Below the pieces are notes generated by a model. That model saw only the letters and a program-made list of their open reading frames with translations, was not told where the DNA came from and made no database searches. Source: Prostheceraeus crozeri (lineage: Eukaryota; Platyhelminthes; Polycladida; Euryleptidae). Taken from it: DNA of 64,000 nucleotides. Every line of letters starts with the position of its first letter. Position 1 is the first letter of the stretch. The stretch spans positions 1-64,000 of the forward strand of contig CAJQUW010000514.1 in NCBI GenBank assembly GCA_907163375.1. The letters run 5' to 3'. The position numbers and the translations under genes are program-made. Shown here one piece after another: positions 37,708 to 49,588 of this stretch.

Positions 37708-38268
37708 GTAAGCGACGGTCGTCGCTCTGAGCTCCCGATATCGAGTGTTTCAAAGGACTCTATCTTTTGAAGTAGGGAAGCTATCTTCATACTTTAAAGT
37801 TTGTGTGATAGAGTTTGATAGTGTCTTTACTACTGATAAATTTTTAAAAGTAGTATGAGTAGTAAAATGCGGAATTCTTTTAAAATTCTTAATTTTCAGT
37901 TTTTTCAAAGTTCTAACATGTAGTCTAAGGTTTTCAAGTATGCTGAGTTCAAATCTGCTATCAGATTTGAAATTTAACTAAGTCTAAGGCAGCTTTGAGT
38001 GGTTAGATCCCAGCTACTGATCACTACCTTTGACTCGACGTTGCTGTTACCACTTCGGGGCAGTGACAATGATGTCTTCAGCTGTAAATAGCGGGTATCG
38101 GGGAAGATCTCTCACTTCCCTAGTGATCAGTACAAGGCCTTCGGGCTGTCGACGGGATCGAGTGCCACTCACTACACTCAAATCTATCATTCCTCACTAA
38201 GTGTAATGCTTTAGGAATATGGCTGTACTACATGATTCCAAACTTATACAAATTTCATTATCTTACAG
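37708..38268 (+). other. Candidate 5'-leader intron of the zinc/coiled-coil gene (copy B)
   Basis: Donor GAG/GTAAGCGACG and acceptor TTATCTTACAG enclose 561 bp; the ATG follows 19 bases after the acceptor. The internal block 37940-38200 matches 3590-3880 of copy C in reverse complement and carries TGCTATCA, the reverse of the recurrent TGATAGCA word. Confidence 0.5.
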
Positions 38269-38287
38269 TTAACGAGAAACCTCAGCC

Positions 38288-39446
38288 ATGGCAAACGATA
38301 AGAATCGTAAATTCCACATCAAAATGTGCACATGTGGGCGAATCAATCGCAGTGCGGACGCCAAGGCGCATGTTAAGAAGGCGGGCACTGACCACATGAT
38401 TATCTTGAATAGGGTTGCGTGTGTAAAGTGTAGAGTGTTGAAGGGAGTTGAGAATGAGGCACGGTTTTACAGAGTGCATGCAGATTGTAGTGGAGGTTTG
38501 GTGAATGACCTGAGATTCACACAGTTGATTGTTGAAGAGAGGGAGCGAATGTTGGTGATAGAGCGAGACGGCAAGGTGGAGAATGTTGTTGAGAATGATG
38601 AGTTGGCGAAAGCAGCTGCTTCGTTGGAGGTTGAGATTGAGCGAAAGAGAGTGCTTGAGAGTGATGATGAGGATGATGTGGATTTAGATAGGAAGCGTGT
38701 GAGGAAGCGTGCGAGGAAGTTGAGCTCTTCTTCCTCGGAGGTGTCCAACATAGTTGTTGAGGACCCCCCGCAGAGCTCATCTTCCCCAAAAGTGAAGAGT
38801 GGTGGGATTCGTGTGCAGTCGGCGAGGTGGTTGAAGGATGAAGAGAAGAAGCATGTGTCGCAGCAGATGGCGCATGATTTGTTGATAAATAAGTATGAGA
38901 GTTTGAAGAAGGTGAAAGACGAAGTCCTGAAGGAGTTGGATGAGTTGAAAAAGAAGGAACTGAAGTGAGATAGCGGATGAGAATATTCGAATGAGGCGTA
39001 GTGTGACTGATTTGAAGAAGACGCGAGAGTTGGAAGAGAAGAATGATGACTGTGAGAAGAGGGCGAGTGTTGCAGAGAGAAGAATGAGAGATGCAGAAGC
39101 GAAGTTTGAGGAGATGATGAAGGAGATGACTGTGTTGAGAGCGAGGAATGTTGAGTTGGAGAGGAATGTGGCTCGGCGGGGTGATGAGAGACAGGCGTTT
39201 GAGAAGTTGGAGCGCATGAGGGATGAGTGAAAACGTTTGAATGAGGATAGGTTGTTTGAATTTCACATCCCTATTCGGGATAATCATTTGGACGGTCAAG
39301 TTCTTGTAAACCAGAATTTAGATGAGTCCATCATATGTTACAATGGCCATCCGACCAAGAAATGCTTACATGCCACACTCAGAATGCGCGGACATTTACA
39401 TAAATTTTCTGTTAGGAAGCGCGCCAGACTGCCTAAGGATGGCTAA
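38288..39446 (+). pseudogene. Zinc-binding, coiled-coil early-end gene, copy B
   Basis: Starts MANDKNRKFHIKMCTCGRIN. The Cys/His pattern is CTCG, then ACVKCRVL, then HADC, followed by an acidic tract (ESDDEDDVDLD), a basic run RKRVRKRARK that could be a nuclear signal, a Ser-rich linker and a long coiled coil (VTDLKKTRELEEKNDDCEKR). The final part resembles copy A weakly (motif ICYNGH versus ECYDGR). Domain order is the same as in copy A, but identity is low compared with the rest of the elements. Function is unknown. About two breaks. Confidence 0.55.
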
Positions 39447-39569
39447 CTTGGTAAGTGAAAAGCAAATAATATAGTATATCCTATTCTAATACATATCATT
39501 TTCATTACAGATCTTTTCCCTGCTTCACCACCCCATCACGTCACTCCCGAGAACGAACCAACGGCTCTC

Positions 39570-39700
39570 TTAAGGGCCACCTAGGGGCAAGACATGATAG
39601 AACCTCTACGCGGTTTGCCCTGGGCAGTCTTCAGACTGGCAAATACTATCATTAAGTTGAATCTGCTATCAGTCAACTTGAAGGTCGCGTCGCGTTAGAG
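39570..39700 (+). repeat. Recurring early-end block, copy B
   Basis: Same block as 28480-28620 (reverse), 2540-2690 and 3030-3130, here on +. A candidate intron lies upstream (GTAAGTGAAAAG near 39450 to CATTACAG near 39510), similar to copy A. It runs directly into the TATA box of the MQTPNSQ gene, so it also occupies promoter position. It carries TGCTATCA at 39664-39671. Confidence 0.5.
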
Positions 39701-39703
39701 GGG

Positions 39704-39830
39704 TATATAGACCACTACTTCTCATTTCATTTCATTTCAATCATGCAGACGCCGAACACTCAAGTCAGCTCTCCTCGCATACCGCAGTTAAAGCCGCGAA
39801 ATTTATTTGAGGAATAAGATAATACGAAAT
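39704..39830 (+). pseudogene. MQTPNSQ-type small gene remnant with TATA box, copy B
   Basis: GGGTATATAGACC (39703-39715) precedes ATG at 39743, as in copy C. The start reads MQTPNTQVSSPR, matching MQTPNSQVSSPR of copy C, but only the first part is preserved. Broken. Confidence 0.5.
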
Positions 39831-39839
39831 AAAAATTTA

Positions 39840-40289
39840 TTATGGCATGTATTTCAAAAGGTCTTCATCGTCAATATCGTCCCAGAGTCTGGCTTCACAC
39901 ACATCACAAAAACAGTTCACTTGCTTCAATCGTTCTTCTACCGCGAGCCTCACTTTGTCGATGTACTCCCACTCCGCCATAGTTCGTGGCTGGGAGTTAG
40001 GGGTGTACCATTCCCATAATTGGTGGAGGAATTTGGTGCTGGTGATCTCCATCACATCATCAGTATCGTACTGCAGATACTTCCACCTCACGCCTGTTAA
40101 GTCGGGACACTCCTTCTCACATACACTCTCCTCTTCGTCGTCCGCTGGTAATGACAACTTTCTGATATTGTCGAGTCGGTATATTTTTTCCACCTTCCCC
40201 TTCGTTGGAGCGTTTGGTGCAACGAGCGCCTTTGGTGATGACCATGGAGAAGAGAATTTTGTGTTCGGTGTTGTCGGAGGGCTTGTCAT
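39840..40289 (-). CDS. Small early-end protein of 149 residues, unknown, copy B
   Basis: The frame looks whole. The N-terminal third is Pro/Ser/Thr-rich and probably disordered (SPWSSPKALVAPNAP). The middle has VRWKYLQYDTDDVMEI, and the C-terminal half KFLHQLWEWYTPNSQPRTMA, then NCFCDVCEARL and an acidic end DDIDDEDLLKYMP. The cysteines may bind zinc. AATAAA (on the minus strand near 39830) follows the stop. It is divergent from polymerase, with about 290 bases between ATGs. I know no family. The same gene survives partly in copy C at high identity, which argues that it is a real component of this lineage. Confidence 0.55.
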   Translation of the reverse strand: MTSPPTTPNTKFSSPWSSPKALVAPNAPTKGKVEKIYRLDNIRKLSLPADDEEESVCEKECPDLTGVRWKYLQYDTDDVMEITSTKFLHQLWEWYTPNSQPRTMAEWEYIDKVRLAVEERLKQVNCFCDVCEARLWDDIDDEDLLKYMP

Positions 40290-40386
40290 GCTGACTGTGA
40301 ATAATAACTTTGAAATGTTTTCTAATTCTCAAGTGTAAACAAGCAACCAATCAGAATGAACAGCCAATGAATGATGAATATGAAAG

Positions 40387-40393
40387 TATATAT
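40387..40393 (+). promoter_or_regulatory. TATA box of polymerase B (copy B)
   Basis: TATATAT within GAAAGTATATATGCAAAG lies about 195 bases before the polymerase ATG. The leader between contains two related segments (TATAAGTGAAGTGTTCTCT and TACAAGTGAACTGCTCTCT). It fits RNA polymerase II initiation. Confidence 0.5.
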
Positions 40394-40584
40394 GCAAAGT
40401 GACATTCGTGTCATTTCACTCTGTCTTTGAGACGTATAAGTGAAGTGTTCTCTGGCGAATTCTGTTATTATTTGAGGTGTACAAGTGAACTGCTCTCTCG
40501 TGAATTCCAAATTTCAGACGTATTATTTGAGTGAAGTCTCTATCTTGTTGAAGTATCAACCTTAAACTTGATTTCGTTGAAATG

Positions 40585-40651
40585 GTAAGTTGAAAATTTC
40601 TTCACTCATCTCCCTCAAACGTGTGGCTAATAGCATCTTCCTCAATTTCAG
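40585..40651 (+). other. Start-codon intron of polymerase B (copy B)
   Basis: 67-bp GT-AG intron, donor ATG/GTAAGTTG, acceptor CTCAATTTCAG/GCATCA. Length, position and flanking exon bases match the gene-1 intron. A second intron of 59 bp (40713-40771, GTAGGTTG to CTCTTTCAG) follows 20 codons later and also preserves the frame. Confidence 0.7.
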
Positions 40652-43600
40652 GCATCAACTTCATCACCAACGCCCTCCCTTCTCGAGGAAAGTTTAGAGT
40701 TATTGAGTCAAGGTAGGTTGTAACAATACACTGAGACTTGAACAGACATGATAGAATGATTTCTCTTTCAGGTGATGTTAGTTCCAGCTCAGGACTCTCG
40801 CGACAAGGCAACGAGTGGGAATGTGCTGACTGCGGACATATTTTTACAAGGAAGCACAGTCTCCTTCGACACATCAAACATAGTGTGTGTCAACGCAAAG
40901 CGGCATCAATCTTCGGAGGTGAAGTTGATTCTGACGATGACATCTCCTTTCCTTGCGATTTGTGCCCTCTTTCTTTTGATAGTCACTTTCAGCGATCTTC
41001 GCACAGACTTCAACACACGCATGCAAATGATCACTACACCAACGGTACCTCTACCATCTCCCTCATTAATGTTTCACATAATAATTTAGTACGCGACTAC
41101 TGCATGGAGTCCAATACTCAAATAGTAGATTTTCCTGAGTGGCTCCTTCAAAATTCTAACATTATCGAAGCGCTCTTCAACAATTTAGACAATTTTAGAA
41201 TGAAGGCGCTCATCTACCTTAAACTAAAATATATTACAATAGATTTTCAAACGGGTCAAGTGACGGAGAGAATACAGTTTCATGTTCCTTCCTCTTCCGC
41301 AACCGAAGTTGTAGACTGCGAGTCTTGGCTAAATTTTCACATTCAATGTTTAACATCAAATGTAGATAAATTCAATCAACGCGACAGCGCTCTCATTTTT
41401 GATGGTGTGGACTCAGCCATATTCAAAATTTCCCTATTAGAAAGTCATGCAGCTGGAGGCACATTTAAACTACCAAAAACGTTGTATAATAAGAAATCTG
41501 TCATCAATGTCGATTGTAAATCACAGTGTTTCAAATATGCAGTCCCATCCATCCTTCATTATAATGATATCAACGCGCATCGAGATCGCACCTATAGCTA
41601 TAGACAGTGGGAGGATGAACTAGACTTTGAAGGTTGTGATAGTAACAACATGAAAATCAAAGATGTAGAAACGTTCGGAAAACATAATCAGATTAATATT
41701 GTAGTTCACGTGTGGGAGAAGGGGTTGAAGGGTGCCCGCTATAATTCACGTTCAACTTGTTATGAACGTGTAGTCAACCTCTTATTAGTAAAACAAGATG
41801 ATAGCGAGGAATGGCACTTCTGTGGTATACCAAAAATCTCTCGCTTGTACACTCACTTGGGGCACTCTAAAAGAGGTGAACATTTTGTATGCGACCGCTG
41901 CATCCGCTCCTTTTGGAGTAAAGATAAATTTGAAACTCACTATGAATGGTGCAAGCGAGGTAAATTACAAATGGAACGCATGCCCAAAGATAAAATATTT
42001 TCACATAGGGATAATGGTGACGAATTAAGTCCCCTGCGTGTCATTTACGCAGACATAGAATGCTACATTGATGATATCACCCACAAGCCAGCAGCCATAT
42101 CCTGCTATGAAGTATGGCATGACCACTTTAGGAATAGACAAAACAAAATGCATACTTGGCAAGGTGAAAATTGCATTTCAAAATTTCTAGAATTTCTCGA
42201 TAGAGCTGCCAAATTTGAACAATCATATGATTCCCAATTGCAGCATAAGTCACTACATATGTCAGATGAAGACAAACAAAAATTTGAAAGTTGCACATCC
42301 TGTCCTAAATGTCATCCCAAGCAACCATGAAAGTGTTCTACACGTGCGGCGCACGTGTCTCATGAACGTGTCCGACACGTCGAAAGTGTCGCGTCAGAGC
42401 ACGTTCTAAACACGTGGTGGGAAAGTGCATACCACGTTCAGTTATCACGTTCAAAAAGTTTTCCCCACGTGCGGATCACGTCAAAAAGCCACGTTAGTCA
42501 AATTTAGCACTAGCTCCCTACTGGCTTACATTTTATTACTATCTCTTATTTCTACCCCATTCTAGGTCAATTATGAAATTATTCAATGTACTAGTGCCTC
42601 TCATTTCTGTCGAAGTTATCAAATTAGTGAATATAGCCTACTTGTTAAACATTTATCCTCAATCAAAAATGAATTCTACACTTCTCATCAACCTTGTCAC
42701 TTTCTAATTCGCATTATAAAACTACTAATTACAGTTTACAATTATACCTTTATTCACAATCACCAATTCCTGGCCCTGCAAACATTTAACATTTACATAA
42801 AAAATAAAAAAAACATTGTTGTTATACGTCATACTGCCACGAAATGTTCCAAGGATTTGCAGCTTATTATAGCATCACTGCAAAACCATAACATTCGGAG
42901 ACAGTGACAAAAATGTGCAAGAAATCACTCACCTCTCAGAAACAAGTCCAGGCCTACACAGTGATCAAAGGATTCTCCCTCGCCATATGGACGAACTCGT
43001 TGAATTCATTTGGTTAAATCCATTCATACTTTCAGTATTGATCATCTTGTGGCCGTGGGGCAGCGATTCTTTCTCTGAAATAGACAATAAAGATTTTGTT
43101 TTGTAAGCAAAAAAACAAGTTTGCAAAACATCTTTCGAATGGCACAATTCATTAACATTCATAGTACCTGGTATATCTTAAAAAACAATTCACATCATTA
43201 AAACATTTACAGAGAATTTCAGAAAGTCTTTTTCTTAGATAATGAAACAGAATTTTAAACAGATGATGGGACAATTCATAGACACATGGATTTGTACTCA
43301 ATTTGCATGATGACTTACATGGCACAACTAATCCACATACTGCCGACTGGTTCAAATTACACTCATGTGACAATTTGTAGGAAATGAAAAATAGATTTTC
43401 GACAAATAGATGCACACATAATCATAACATACTGCATGCATAAAAGTCCAAAAATATTAAGAATTGTGTACACGCACGTATATATAACAGCAGTCTCAAC
43501 AATAATTATTAAATTATTCCCGCGACTGGTGATCAATGTCATTTATCACATTCCAAGATTACAAAACATTCGGAAAATGTCAGCTTCTAATTATGATAAA

Positions 43601-44639
43601 TTATCTTAAGCTTGAGGAAGCTATCTTACTCGGATAGAATTCAAGAGCGAAGAAATTCGCAACAAATTAATTGATAACAGATGACGCTATCGTTTTATTG
43701 ACAACAAAATCATATTACTTTTATTTTTGCGATTTCATGAAGCTTCAAAATTTAAATCAAATGATTTCGTGAAAATATAACTAATATACAGCATAATGCA
43801 GTTAATTCAATTCAAATTAGGCAATGAAAGGAGCATAAACATATCTGACCTGCAGCTCTGGCAATTGATGATGTTAATCATCCAAAAACATTTGTTTGTC
43901 AGAATGCATCAAACTATTGTCTTGTCTCTCACGAGATGATCCACTCAAAGCCCTGGTTTTCAGCGACGATTGTAGGAGATAAAGTCAAGTCACTAAATGA
44001 GGTGAACCAAATCACAATATATTTTGTAAGATGATAACGACAAAAGCTTCGGTGACTTGAAAATACAAAATAAATGATCTGTAAATTGATTGTGGAGGTC
44101 GAATGTGGTTCGCGGATTTGAGTTCCTCTAAATGTCCAAATAAAAGACGGTGATCAAGGCGTCGTTCAAGAAAATTTGGTCTAAGTCGTAGACGTTCCAC
44201 TAAAGCCGTGATGCCAGACATGAATCACGTTCGATGCGCAGAGTAGCCAGGAATGAAATGAAGACCGCTTGCACGTTTCCTTTCTCGCTGTCATGTGATT
44301 ATCAATTGTGACGCGTCGATTGAAGGTCAGTCGGTCAGGCGTGAGTGGGGAAATAATCTGTGCGCAGTTCTCCTCTATTCGGAAATGAAATGCGATGGGC
44401 ATGCAATGACCGCTTTATCTTAACGCTGCGTAAACCATCGAAAGACGACTCAGTCCATGCATCGAATTAGCACAGCCATAAAAAGCCTTATTGTATGATA
44501 ATATCAAAATGCTGTAATTATAATATATTCCAAATGCAGTCGCAAAATTGTGATTCTTCAGATGCCAATTATGAATCCTATTAATATAAGAGATGCATGG
44601 GTAGAAATTAATGATGAATCTTACTTTCGAAGATTAACA

Positions 44640-45060
44640 TCAATTCAAAAGCAAATCATGAGAGAGAGATGAAGGAAAGCTAGATTCAGAGGCGTGAGGC
44701 GAGAAAAGAAATGAAGGAGGAAGATAAAGATGAGAATTGAAGAGAATTTATCAAGGAATAAGAAACAGAAGTAGAAAAAGGAGTGATGAGGAAAGAGAAG
44801 AATAAGAGGAAGATAAAGGTGAGAAATAAGGAGACAGAGAAAAGAAGGAAGAAAATGAGGAGAAATCGAGAGAGAGAGAGAGAGAGAGAGAAGGAAAGAA
44901 AAGACGAGAAATACTGAGAGAGAAGAACAATGAGGAGAAAGATAAGAGGAGGAAAAAAGAAGAGAAATTATGACAGAGAAAAAGTATCAAGAGAAGCGAG
45001 GAGAGAGACAAAGTGATGGAATGAGCGAGATAAAAGAGATTGGAAATGAAAAAAGTTAGT
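44640..45060. repeat. Purine-rich (GA/GGA/GAGAA) tract inside the nested transposon
   Basis: Long run dominated by AGAGAG, GAGGAAA and GAAGA words on the + strand, including an (AG)n stretch at about 44870-44892. The reverse strand gives an artificial Ser/Leu/Phe frame of 104 codons. It is a simple-sequence expansion, potentially able to form triplex structures. Confidence 0.75.
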
Positions 45061-45350
45061 CTCAAAGCTAGTGCAATTAAAGTGGAAGGGATTCATCATA
45101 GCGGGAACGTCATAATTTCTTAATTCATCGCAATTGTGGCTCGTTGATCATGTGTTTGGTCATACGGATGTTCATGGGCGGTCATTCTGACGTCTTTGAT
45201 GTGAGGTCAGTGACATCCCGCTCTGGTCATATAGACGTCTCATGGTACGTGACATCAATATAGGACGACACAATGACGTCATATGTTTGCTGGGCACTTT
45301 CTTAAAAAATTGTGTTAATAGCAAGTGCACGATACGTGCGAGACGTGTTG

Positions 45351-45527
45351 CGAATTCACAAAAAATGGTGTGCTTTGACAACGTGTCACACACGTGGCCA
45401 TCGCGTTACGAATTCACTAAAAAATTGCGTGTTTTGACAACGTGTCACACACGTGGCCATCACGTCACGAATTCACCACAAAATTGCGTGTTTTGACAAC
45501 GTGTCACACACGTTGTCAACACGTGAT
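45351..45527. repeat. Three tandem subterminal units of about 59 bp
   Basis: Each unit reads CGAATTCAC, A-rich stretch, GTTTTGACAACGTGTCACAC, then ACGTGGCCATC or a variant. They lie 70-250 bp inside the right terminus of the nested DNA transposon. Repeated subterminal motifs are typical transposase-binding sites. Confidence 0.75.
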
Positions 45528-47999
45528 GAATCCCCGGCCACGTTCGGACACGTTCGGAACGTGGCGGCCACGTTCCCTACACGTTTTGTGTTGCTTGGGA
45601 TAAAAAGTTTGATGACGATAAAATTAAGAAAGTGCGTGATCATGATCACATCACTGGTAAATTTAGAAACGCACTCTGCTCCAAATGTAACTATTCACTT
45701 AGGTTGAGACGTCGTGTACTACCCGTCATTTTTCATAACTTTAAGGGCTATGACAGTCATATGCTCATAAAAGGAGGGTTGAGCCAGATGAAATCGTGGC
45801 AGTTTAATGTAATAGCGCAAACGAGAGAAAAATTCATGGCAATGACAGCAAAAGTACCAGTAGATAAAACTAAAGAAAATAAGACAGTCTTCTTCGAAAC
45901 AAAATTTTTAGATTCATTCCAATTCATGTCAGCGTCACTAGCTTCTCTCGTTCGTAATCTCAAGTTTCTTCCCCATAGTCAAACTTTGAAGAAACACTAT
46001 CCAAACTTAACGGATGAAATAATCACTCGCAAAGGAGTCTTTCCCTATGCGTATTTTAGCTCAATGTCTAAACTAAATGAAACAACCCTTCCTTCCATTG
46101 ACAAATTCCAAAACGATTTGACGGGTCAAGATTGTCCAGTAAAGGACTATGAACATGCTCAAGAGGCATGGTTAAAATTTGATTGTAAAACGTTTGGCGA
46201 TTATATGATCGCTTACTTAGAATTAGATGTCATTTTGCTGGCTGATGTCTTTCAGGAATTTCGACGAGTGGCATTAGAAGAAGACAAATTAGATCCTGTC
46301 CACTTTGTCAGTCTACCAGCCATTTCCTTTAAATCAGCCTTTAAAATGACTGGTGAGACCATCCATCTCTTACAAGACCCCGAGATGTATAACATATCTG
46401 AGCGCGGAATACTCGGTGGTCTCACATTTGTGAATAAACATCACATAAAATCTAAAACAGTAGGTAATGATCATATCCACCTAAAATACTATGACCAAAA
46501 TAATTTATGTGGCAGTTCACTGTCTAAACCACTACCTCACTCCGAGTTTAGTTGGTTAAATCAAGATGAGCTTGCGTATTACTCCAACCCTTCAAACATT
46601 CTGAAGATTCCAGATGAAGTTGATTGGGGATATTATTTTGAAGTGGATTTGATTTATCCAAATAGTATTAAAAATAAAACTGCTGATTTCCCACTCGCAC
46701 CTGAATCTGGTGAAGTGACTGAAGATATGTTTTCACCATTCATGTCACAATTTCATAATAACTTAAGAGAGTGTGGACAGCCAAGATACAAACCATGCCG
46801 CAAACTTTTACTCACCCAATATGATAAGAAAAATTATCTCGTGCACTTCTGCATACTAAAATTCTATTTAGAAATGGGCATGCTTCTAAAGTCAGTTCAC
46901 TGCATCATCAAATTTAGACAGAAAGCCTTCCTCAAACCATATATTGATAGTAACAGTCAAAAACGTGCACTCGCCCAAAATAATTTTGAAAAGGATTTTT
47001 ATAAATATAAGAATAACAGTCTTTTCGGAAAGACCATGGAGGATGTTAGAAAACGTATGAACTACAAACTAGTCGTTGATGATCAAAAATATCACAAATT
47101 GACCTCATCACCTCTTTTCATTGATAGAGACATTATCGATGAGGACCTTGTAGGTGTTAAAATGATAAAATGATAAAATCAGAAGTTGAGTTGTGCAAAC
47201 CCATCTATTTTGGGCAAGCCGTTTTAGATTATTCCAAGCTTGAAATGTATCAACTCTTCTACAAAATATTAAAACCATGCCCTCTCGTAAAAGAGGTTCG
47301 CTTGCTGGGTGGTGATACAGATAGTTTCTTTTTAGGAATTACCACTCAAAAAGATTTAAATTTTAATGAAGTAGGTAAGTCATTAGAAAAATATTTCGAC
47401 ACATCTAACTACAATCCCACTCATCCACTCTATTCCATACAGAATAAAGCCAAACTTGGTTGTTTTAAGGATGAAACAGCAGGAAAGGAAATAGATGAAA
47501 TGATTCTCCTCCGTCCTAAAATGTATTCCATGAAATTAAAAGAATGTGCAGATAGTATTAAGCGTGCTAAAGGTATGTCAAAATCCATTGTTCACAAAAT
47601 GAAACATCGGTCCTACAAGAAGGCCTATAAAAATAAAACTATAACGTTTGTCAATATGACAATCTTAAAATCTCAAGTTCATACTGTGAAAACGCACACG
47701 TTCAAGAAACGAGCGCTTTCAGCATGGGAGGATAAGAGGTGTTGGATAGGACATAACACATCTCTTCCACATGGACATCCTGACACAAACATACCTCCAC
47801 CCAAAAGAATAAAACTCACGCTACCACATTCAGGAGATGTATTAGCATAATCAACTTTAACTCAGTATTTTGATGTTGCTTTTTGTAGAGAAACATTGCT
47901 GTTTTATGTATCGCATGAGATCGTTTCTTCCTTGTGAATATATGCCTACAGTCAGCCCATTCACCTATATCTGTGAAAAGACTTTTTCATACACATATT

Positions 48000-48013
48000 T
48001 TTATTTCAATAAA
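48000..48013. terminator. Overlapping poly(A) signals, polymerase B / structural protein 2 (copy B)
   Basis: TTTATT (48000-48005) and AATAAA (48008-48013) serve the convergent structural gene (minus) and polymerase (plus). Same arrangement as 26064-26077 in copy A. Confidence 0.55.
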
Positions 48014-48028
48014 CATATCACAATGACT

Positions 48029-49579
48029 TCACTTTGTTTTCCGAAACACTAAAGTTACGAGGGATTTAGTATCTTTCACATGGATGCACTCTTGTAAACC
48101 ATTGGTAATTTTGATAGCAATAGAGGGTATAGTTTGTTTGACGAGGGGGTGATAGAAAATAGATTCAAACATCTTCTCGACTACTCCATATGAAGCGTCT
48201 TTATCATGAATGAAATCACGTAAAATGTATTCTTTTTTCTCACCAACAGAAATAGGTAGAATCAAATCACTTTGAATGTAAAGGTGCTGTTCATGTTTAT
48301 CAAGTGTCATTGGTGTTTCTATACCAATCGTATGCGCAGCAGTAAACACAGTTTGTAGCATTGAAAAACCAAAGAGTTTTTTCAAATTTTTACTCAATTG
48401 ACATTGAATGTCATCACCCAGTTTCAGAACAACGCGTTGATTTTCAATTGAAAACGAAATGTGGTGTGTCTTTACATCATATTTACTTTTCATCACATGC
48501 TTCAACTTCTGTTGTATATAAGGATTTACTACATGAATGAAGCTTTCAACTGTATGATATAGACGCGGCATTATATTGATAGCAACTTTAGATTCTTCAT
48601 AAGACTGGTAAATTTTCTTGATGCGATCACCATAGATGTCCACCCACCATTCATCATTAACTGAATCAGCTTTAGTGTGATATTCATGAGAAGCATACAC
48701 CACACCGCTTCCAATAATAGGTGTATAATGTCTTACAAAATGACGCAAGGTTGGAGAGAAATAAACTGTAAGTATGTCATTATATTTCTGAATAACCAAC
48801 TTATTTTTGTCCGCCATAATTTTCTCTCCATACTTCTTACCCACAGTCTCATTCCATCGTTTTACTAACTCAATAAGTGATAAAGGTTGAACACCACGCT
48901 TTTTCAAAATGATGCGTTCTTCGCATTCTACAACATCTTCATCAAATATTTTAAATTTATAATGAAATTTGTTGATTCGATTTGAATAAACTTTTTTAAC
49001 ATTTGCAGTAGCAATTGACGTTAGATGTAGTCCATGGCCAAAACCGAGATGTGGATAGAATTCATTATCCAACCTCAGTGTAAGACCTTTAGTAAAAGAA
49101 TGAAAGCGAAGGAACTGTCTCCCACTCCAATGATAGATAGTAAACTCATAAACTTTCTGATCCTTATTCTTCATGATGGAAGTATTACCACTGTTGAATG
49201 CCTTAATAATTTTCTCATTCCCAAATGGTTCATAATAATCTGATTTTATCTGAATCCATTCATAGTTCCACTTTCCATCTGATGTTAAATTGTATGGGAA
49301 CTGGAATGCATTATTCATCGTTATTCCATCATGGGTGCGAGGAGTCAATATCATTTCTTCCGAATCATTCACATTCTGAATATTGCTATCATAGCAAATA
49401 CTAGAAACGCCAACCTCCCATTCACCTTCTAAATGTAGTGGGCGATTTAATTCTACTCGATAGTCTGATGGTTTATTTTTGGGAAATTTATTCATAGAAG
49501 CATTACTGGGCAAGTAGATTAGAAACGAGTCCTTATTTTCACTTTCTATATTATTCACATTGGAAAAATATATTAGCAT
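48029..49579 (-). CDS. Structural-type protein 2 (LEGEWEVGV family), copy B
   Basis: Whole 516-codon frame with the same signature as copy A (SFLIYLPSNASMN, LEGEWEVGVSSIC). About eleven substitutions separate it from copy A, several conservative. The start is probably the internal Met before SFLIYLPSN if the family norm holds. It is convergent with polymerase B. A vertex or attachment role remains inference. Confidence 0.65.
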   Translation of the reverse strand: MLIYFSNVNNIESENKDSFLIYLPSNASMNKFPKNKPSDYRVELNRPLHLEGEWEVGVSSICYDSNIQNVNDSEEMILTPRTHDGITMNNAFQFPYNLTSDGKWNYEWIQIKSDYYEPFGNEKIIKAFNSGNTSIMKNKDQKVYEFTIYHWSGRQFLRFHSFTKGLTLRLDNEFYPHLGFGHGLHLTSIATANVKKVYSNRINKFHYKFKIFDEDVVECEERIILKKRGVQPLSLIELVKRWNETVGKKYGEKIMADKNKLVIQKYNDILTVYFSPTLRHFVRHYTPIIGSGVVYASHEYHTKADSVNDEWWVDIYGDRIKKIYQSYEESKVAINIMPRLYHTVESFIHVVNPYIQQKLKHVMKSKYDVKTHHISFSIENQRVVLKLGDDIQCQLSKNLKKLFGFSMLQTVFTAAHTIGIETPMTLDKHEQHLYIQSDLILPISVGEKKEYILRDFIHDKDASYGVVEKMFESIFYHPLVKQTIPSIAIKITNGLQECIHVKDTKSLVTLVFRKTK

Positions 49580-49588
49580 ACTTTTGCA

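Larger units (their letters stand above)
42316..45599. mobile_element. Non-autonomous DNA transposon nested in polymerase B
   Basis: 3,284 bp bounded by CCCAAGCAAC and GTTGCTTGGG (10-bp inverted termini, 11 bp if the adjacent T and A are included), with AT on both sides (42314-42315 and 45600-45601), so either a 2-bp AT target duplication or none. Both ends are packed with ACGTG words (left 42340-42500, right 45330-45590); the right end has three units of about 59 bp starting at CGAATTCAC (45351, 45409, 45468). The interior is AT-rich with no transposase and contains a purine-rich tract (44640-45060). I cannot name the superfamily. Plain insertion; it is absent from the matching place in copy A. 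Confidence 0.85.
40582..47850 (+). pseudogene. Protein-primed DNA polymerase B, copy B, with nested transposon
   Basis: Motifs in order: three C2H2-type fingers at the N-terminus (CADCGHIFTRKHSLLRH, CDLCPLSF, CDRCIRSFWSKDKFETH), exonuclease I YADIECY, RDHDHITGKFRNALCSKCN, exonuclease II LPVIFHNFKGYDSHM, palm A YYDQNNLCGSSLSKPLP, motif B region YKNNSLFGKTMEDVRKR and motif C GGDTDSFFLGI. It replicates the linear element by protein priming. The ATG at 40582 is followed by a 67-bp intron and a second one of 59 bp (40713-40771), both keeping the frame. The N-terminal region resembles the stand-alone domain protein near gene 1. Interrupted by the DNA transposon at 42316-45599, plus about one further break. 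Confidence 0.88.

Noticed and set aside
38467-39299. Long antisense frames opposite the zinc/coiled-coil gene
   Set aside because: Ser/Leu/His-rich shadows created by the Lys/Glu-rich coding strand.
44751-45065. 104-codon Ser/Leu/Phe frame as a membrane protein
   Set aside because: It is the complement of a purine-rich simple repeat inside the nested transposon.
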